A stretch of 64,000 nucleotides of DNA from Psychrobacter sp. Choline-02u-9 (GTDB taxonomy: Bacteria; Pseudomonadota; Gammaproteobacteria; Pseudomonadales; Moraxellaceae), in contig NZ_PJBF01000058.1 of NCBI RefSeq assembly GCF_002836505.1, positions 245,929 through 309,928 on the forward strand, given 5' to 3'. Below, piece after piece: positions 61,625 through 64,000 of this stretch. The notes beneath the pieces are model-generated. The model ran no database searches. It saw only the letters and a program-made list of their open reading frames with translations, and was not told where the DNA came from. The position numbers and the translations under genes are program-made. Each line of letters opens with the position of its first letter. Within the stretch, counting starts at the first letter, position 1.

Positions 61625-62449
61625 CTATAATTCGGGTGCCGATGACCAGTCAGCGATAAACTCTTGATGTCGCGGACTACCGTCAGCTTGGGTATACTTT
61701 GCCAGATAGTCATAGCTCTGCTGCTGCCAAGCAGCAAAATCTTGTGAAGACAACTGTCCTGTTAGACGTAACCAGCGTAAATAAATAAGCCAAGTGTTCA
61801 TAACATCAGACTCACAGTATATAGATAGGGTCTGCCAGTCACCGCTACTAACAAGCGCACCGACCATGCTGCCATCTACATCAGTTTTACCAGGTAATCC
61901 GTACAGACTTGCGACGATATCCATGGCTTCGCGGCGGCTAGCACCGTACTGGCTAAACCGATCCATCAAGTCTAGATGACGCGTATGAAAGCGATTAACA
62001 TAGTTATCAAAGCGCATGTTTTTAATTCGCTCGCCTTCTTCGAACAGCCAGGGCGCTGACAAATCATATTGCATGGCACGATATATCAGTACAGGTATGT
62101 CAAAGCCTGAGCCATTCCAACTAATAAGTTGCGGCAGTGTCTCAATGTCGTTAAATGCTCTAAAGAACTTGGCTAGGATTTCTTTTTCACTAAATTTATC
62201 GGCAGTCAAAGAAAATAGCGATAACTTACCATCTTTGATATACAGAGCTGAGATACAGACGATACGCTGTAGTGGCAAGCGCATAAAGTCGTGCCCTGCC
62301 TCTTGTGTACGTATCGCTGTCAGCGCACTTAACGCATCCGCATCGTTGAGATCGGCCAATTGCGGATAGATACGGCGTGCTGCATCGACATCGGCGACAG
62401 TCTCGATATCAAAAACCAAGATAGGGTCGGATGGTAGCGCTTGTGACAT
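61625..62449 (-). CDS. PolB-like 3'-5' exonuclease domain protein
   Basis: A 274-aa stand-alone DEDD-type exonuclease of the family resembling DNA polymerase B proofreading domains. Exo I is FDIETVADVD near residue 14, Exo II is SWNGSGFDIPVLIYRAMQY around 110, and Exo III-type YCESDVMNTWLIYLRWL lies near 205. No polymerase domain is present, so it should act in DNA or RNA processing alone. It follows cysM on the same strand with a repeat between. Confidence 0.85.
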   Translation of the reverse strand: MSQALPSDPILVFDIETVADVDAARRIYPQLADLNDADALSALTAIRTQEAGHDFMRLPLQRIVCISALYIKDGKLSLFSLTADKFSEKEILAKFFRAFNDIETLPQLISWNGSGFDIPVLIYRAMQYDLSAPWLFEEGERIKNMRFDNYVNRFHTRHLDLMDRFSQYGASRREAMDIVASLYGLPGKTDVDGSMVGALVSSGDWQTLSIYCESDVMNTWLIYLRWLRLTGQLSSQDFAAWQQQSYDYLAKYTQADGSPRHQEFIADWSSAPEL

Positions 62450-62474
62450 AGATAATCCTGACTATTTATGAGCT

Positions 62475-62576
62475 TATAGTTAATTCATTATAAAAGAATA
62501 ACAGCGTTAACCTTGCTTGAAGTATTACGTTTACATCTGCACTTGGCCGCTTTGTACTTCTTTTAAATTAACGATA
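62475..62576. repeat. TA-type miniature element (copy 6)
   Basis: TATAGTTAATTC at the left and AAATTAACGATA at the right are imperfect inverted partners. The interior AACAGCGTTAACCTTGCTTG, a CATCTGCACTTGGC block and TTTGTACTTCTTTTAAATT match copies 2 and 4. It lies between cysM and the exonuclease gene; its left end is 26 bp from the exonuclease start, so it may contribute to that promoter region. Confidence 0.72.
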
Positions 62577-62597
62577 CTAAATGGTATTTCTTATGCA

Positions 62598-63569
62598 TTA
62601 ATTAACTTCTGCGCTACTGTTATCCATATTGCTATCGTCAACGTTATATAAACCCGTTGATAAATAACGATCGCCACGATCGCAGACAATAAAAGCAATG
62701 ACAGCATTAGGGTTTGCTTTTGCCACTTGGGTCGCTGCCCATGCAGCTGCGCCCGAAGATACCCCAGCAAAAATACCTTCAGTCTTCGCCAATTTACGCA
62801 TATATACTTCGGCAATACGCTGATCGATATCCATCACTTCATCAATCAAGTCTGCATCAAAAATACCTGGCATATAGGCAGCAGGCCAACGGCGAATACC
62901 AGCAATCGAAGCTTCTTCGTCAGGCTGTAGGCCGATAATTTTGACGTCTGGATTTTGCTCTTTTAGGTAGCGTGATACACCAGTAATCGTACCTGTCGTG
63001 CCCATCGAGCTAATAAAATGCGTAATTTTACCTTCTGTCTGTGCCCATAGCTCAGGGCCTGTAGTCAGGTAATGTGCTTGGCTATTATCAGGATTATTAA
63101 ACTGATCCAATACAACCCCTTTGCCATCTGCTTGCATCTGTAATGCCAAATCACGTGCAGCTTCCATACCTTCGTCTACTTCAATCAGCGTTGCGCCATA
63201 AGCAATCATGGCATCTTTACGCTCTTGGGTAGAGTTGGTTGGCATCAGTAACGTTATCGGGTAGCCACGCATCGCAGCGACCATGGCCAATGCAATACCA
63301 GTATTACCACTAGTGGCTTCAATCAACATATCACCAGGCTTGATATCACCGCGCTGTTCTGCTTGATAAATCATATTAAAAGCAGGACGATCCTTTACAG
63401 AACCCGCTGGATTATTGCCTTCAAGCTTAGCTAATACTGTGGCGCCATTGGCAATGTGCTCTTGCTCAGGCAGGCGTTGAAGTTTTACCAGCGGCGTTTG
63501 ACCAACGCAATCAGCGAGGGTAGTGATTTGAGTAATAAAGTTAGCATTTGACATGGCCGTAGTGGACAT
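62598..63569 (-). CDS. cysM: cysteine synthase B
   Basis: PLP enzyme that makes cysteine or S-sulfocysteine from O-acetylserine. The 323-aa protein has the PLP lysine in GNNPAGSVKDRPAF (Lys59 or close), the substrate loop EATSGNTGIALAM, and the glycine-rich phosphate site FISSMGTTGTITG. The NNPAGSVKDRPA version and the short length point to CysM rather than CysK. Start at ATG 63569 after AAAGGATAC; another Met five codons later is possible. Confidence 0.94.
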   Translation of the reverse strand: MSTTAMSNANFITQITTLADCVGQTPLVKLQRLPEQEHIANGATVLAKLEGNNPAGSVKDRPAFNMIYQAEQRGDIKPGDMLIEATSGNTGIALAMVAAMRGYPITLLMPTNSTQERKDAMIAYGATLIEVDEGMEAARDLALQMQADGKGVVLDQFNNPDNSQAHYLTTGPELWAQTEGKITHFISSMGTTGTITGVSRYLKEQNPDVKIIGLQPDEEASIAGIRRWPAAYMPGIFDADLIDEVMDIDQRIAEVYMRKLAKTEGIFAGVSSGAAAWAATQVAKANPNAVIAFIVCDRGDRYLSTGLYNVDDSNMDNSSAEVN

Positions 63570-64000
63570 AAAGTATCCTTTTCTATTTTTTAAATATGTT
63601 TTTAATGGTTTGTTTTTGATAGAAGCGCTGTTCTTATTGTTTGATCATAATTTTAGACAGTCGCTTGGGTTATAGGTTTACAGTGATAAGCGAGCTAAAA
63701 ACGAAAGGCATTAGAGTGCGCTCTCATATGTTATGACTATGAGCGATATATTGTGGTAAATAAAAAGTGGCTTTATTATATCATTTTGTTTTCAGCTGCG
63801 CTTATCGCATCAAGGATTAATAGTCACTGTATCAGGTCAATGTCAATGTTACGTTGAAGATTGCAAAAGTAGGACTGTTCGCTTAAAGCAGTATTCTCTT
63901 TGACACAGAGTGGTTGGTACTCTAATTATAACGTTATTCATCACATGGAATGCCTAACCAGTACTTATAGAATCCTGTTAAGATAATCTTGAGCTGTATA
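63570..64000. other. right-edge stretch upstream of cysM
   Basis: AT-rich sequence with no open reading frame of note on either strand; presumably the cysM promoter region and the flank of a gene beyond the window. Confidence 0.4.

Overview
The window reads as a chromosomal segment of a gammaproteobacterium of the family Moraxellaceae, most likely Psychrobacter. This is an inference from gene content and order (smc-zipA-ligA, lepA-lepB-DUF4845-rnc-era-recO-pdxJ, rlmD beside relA, coaD beside a YfhL-type ferredoxin), moderate GC and protein style. No rRNA, CRISPR array, prophage or complete insertion sequence was seen.

Layout. 1-5763: leucine/isovalerate catabolism (tail of mccB, then liuC, mccA, HMG-CoA lyase and isovaleryl-CoA dehydrogenase, all +). 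5874-7615 (-): coaX and a birA without DNA-binding domain. 7788-9587 (+): a TauE/SafE permease and an unrecognised protein. 9654-17204 (+): smc, zipA, ligA. 17208-19172: an AT-rich TPR-DUF2971 gene cut in two by a 107-bp mobile repeat. 19222-23422 (-): two small lipoproteins and a YgiQ-type radical SAM protein. 23924-25973 (+): an ammonium transporter behind a sigma-54 promoter, followed by an unrecognised gene. 26129-28792: a lipoprotein, an Lrp-type regulator and a divergent RarD-like transporter. 28946-32780: smpB, coaD, ferredoxin, bioA-bioD. 32855-33419: RNase P RNA and tRNA-Met(CAU). 33646-42045 (+): export and lipid-linker genes of an ABC-transporter-dependent capsule (kpsM, T, E, D, C, S order). 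42409-49645 (+): the lepA to pdxJ block. 49666-55742: an orphan pseudopilin, an OmpA-type porin, typA, mscL and a small exported protein. 56033-63569 (-): mutM, relA, rlmD, a PolB-like exonuclease and cysM.

Links between genes. Methylcrotonyl-CoA carboxylase is biotin dependent, and biotin ligase (birA) and two biotin synthesis genes (bioA, bioD) lie in the same window. coaX and coaD are both coenzyme A synthesis genes. The capsule genes cover export and the conserved Kdo linker, but no polymer-specific genes are present here.

The main unusual content is a family of roughly 100-107 bp terminal-inverted-repeat elements (six copies found). One copy sits inside the DUF2971 gene, and computing its removal with one TA restores a continuous reading frame. 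A second, unrelated 157-bp repeat with palindromic ends lies between coaD and the ferredoxin gene, with a solo end at the stop codon of birA.
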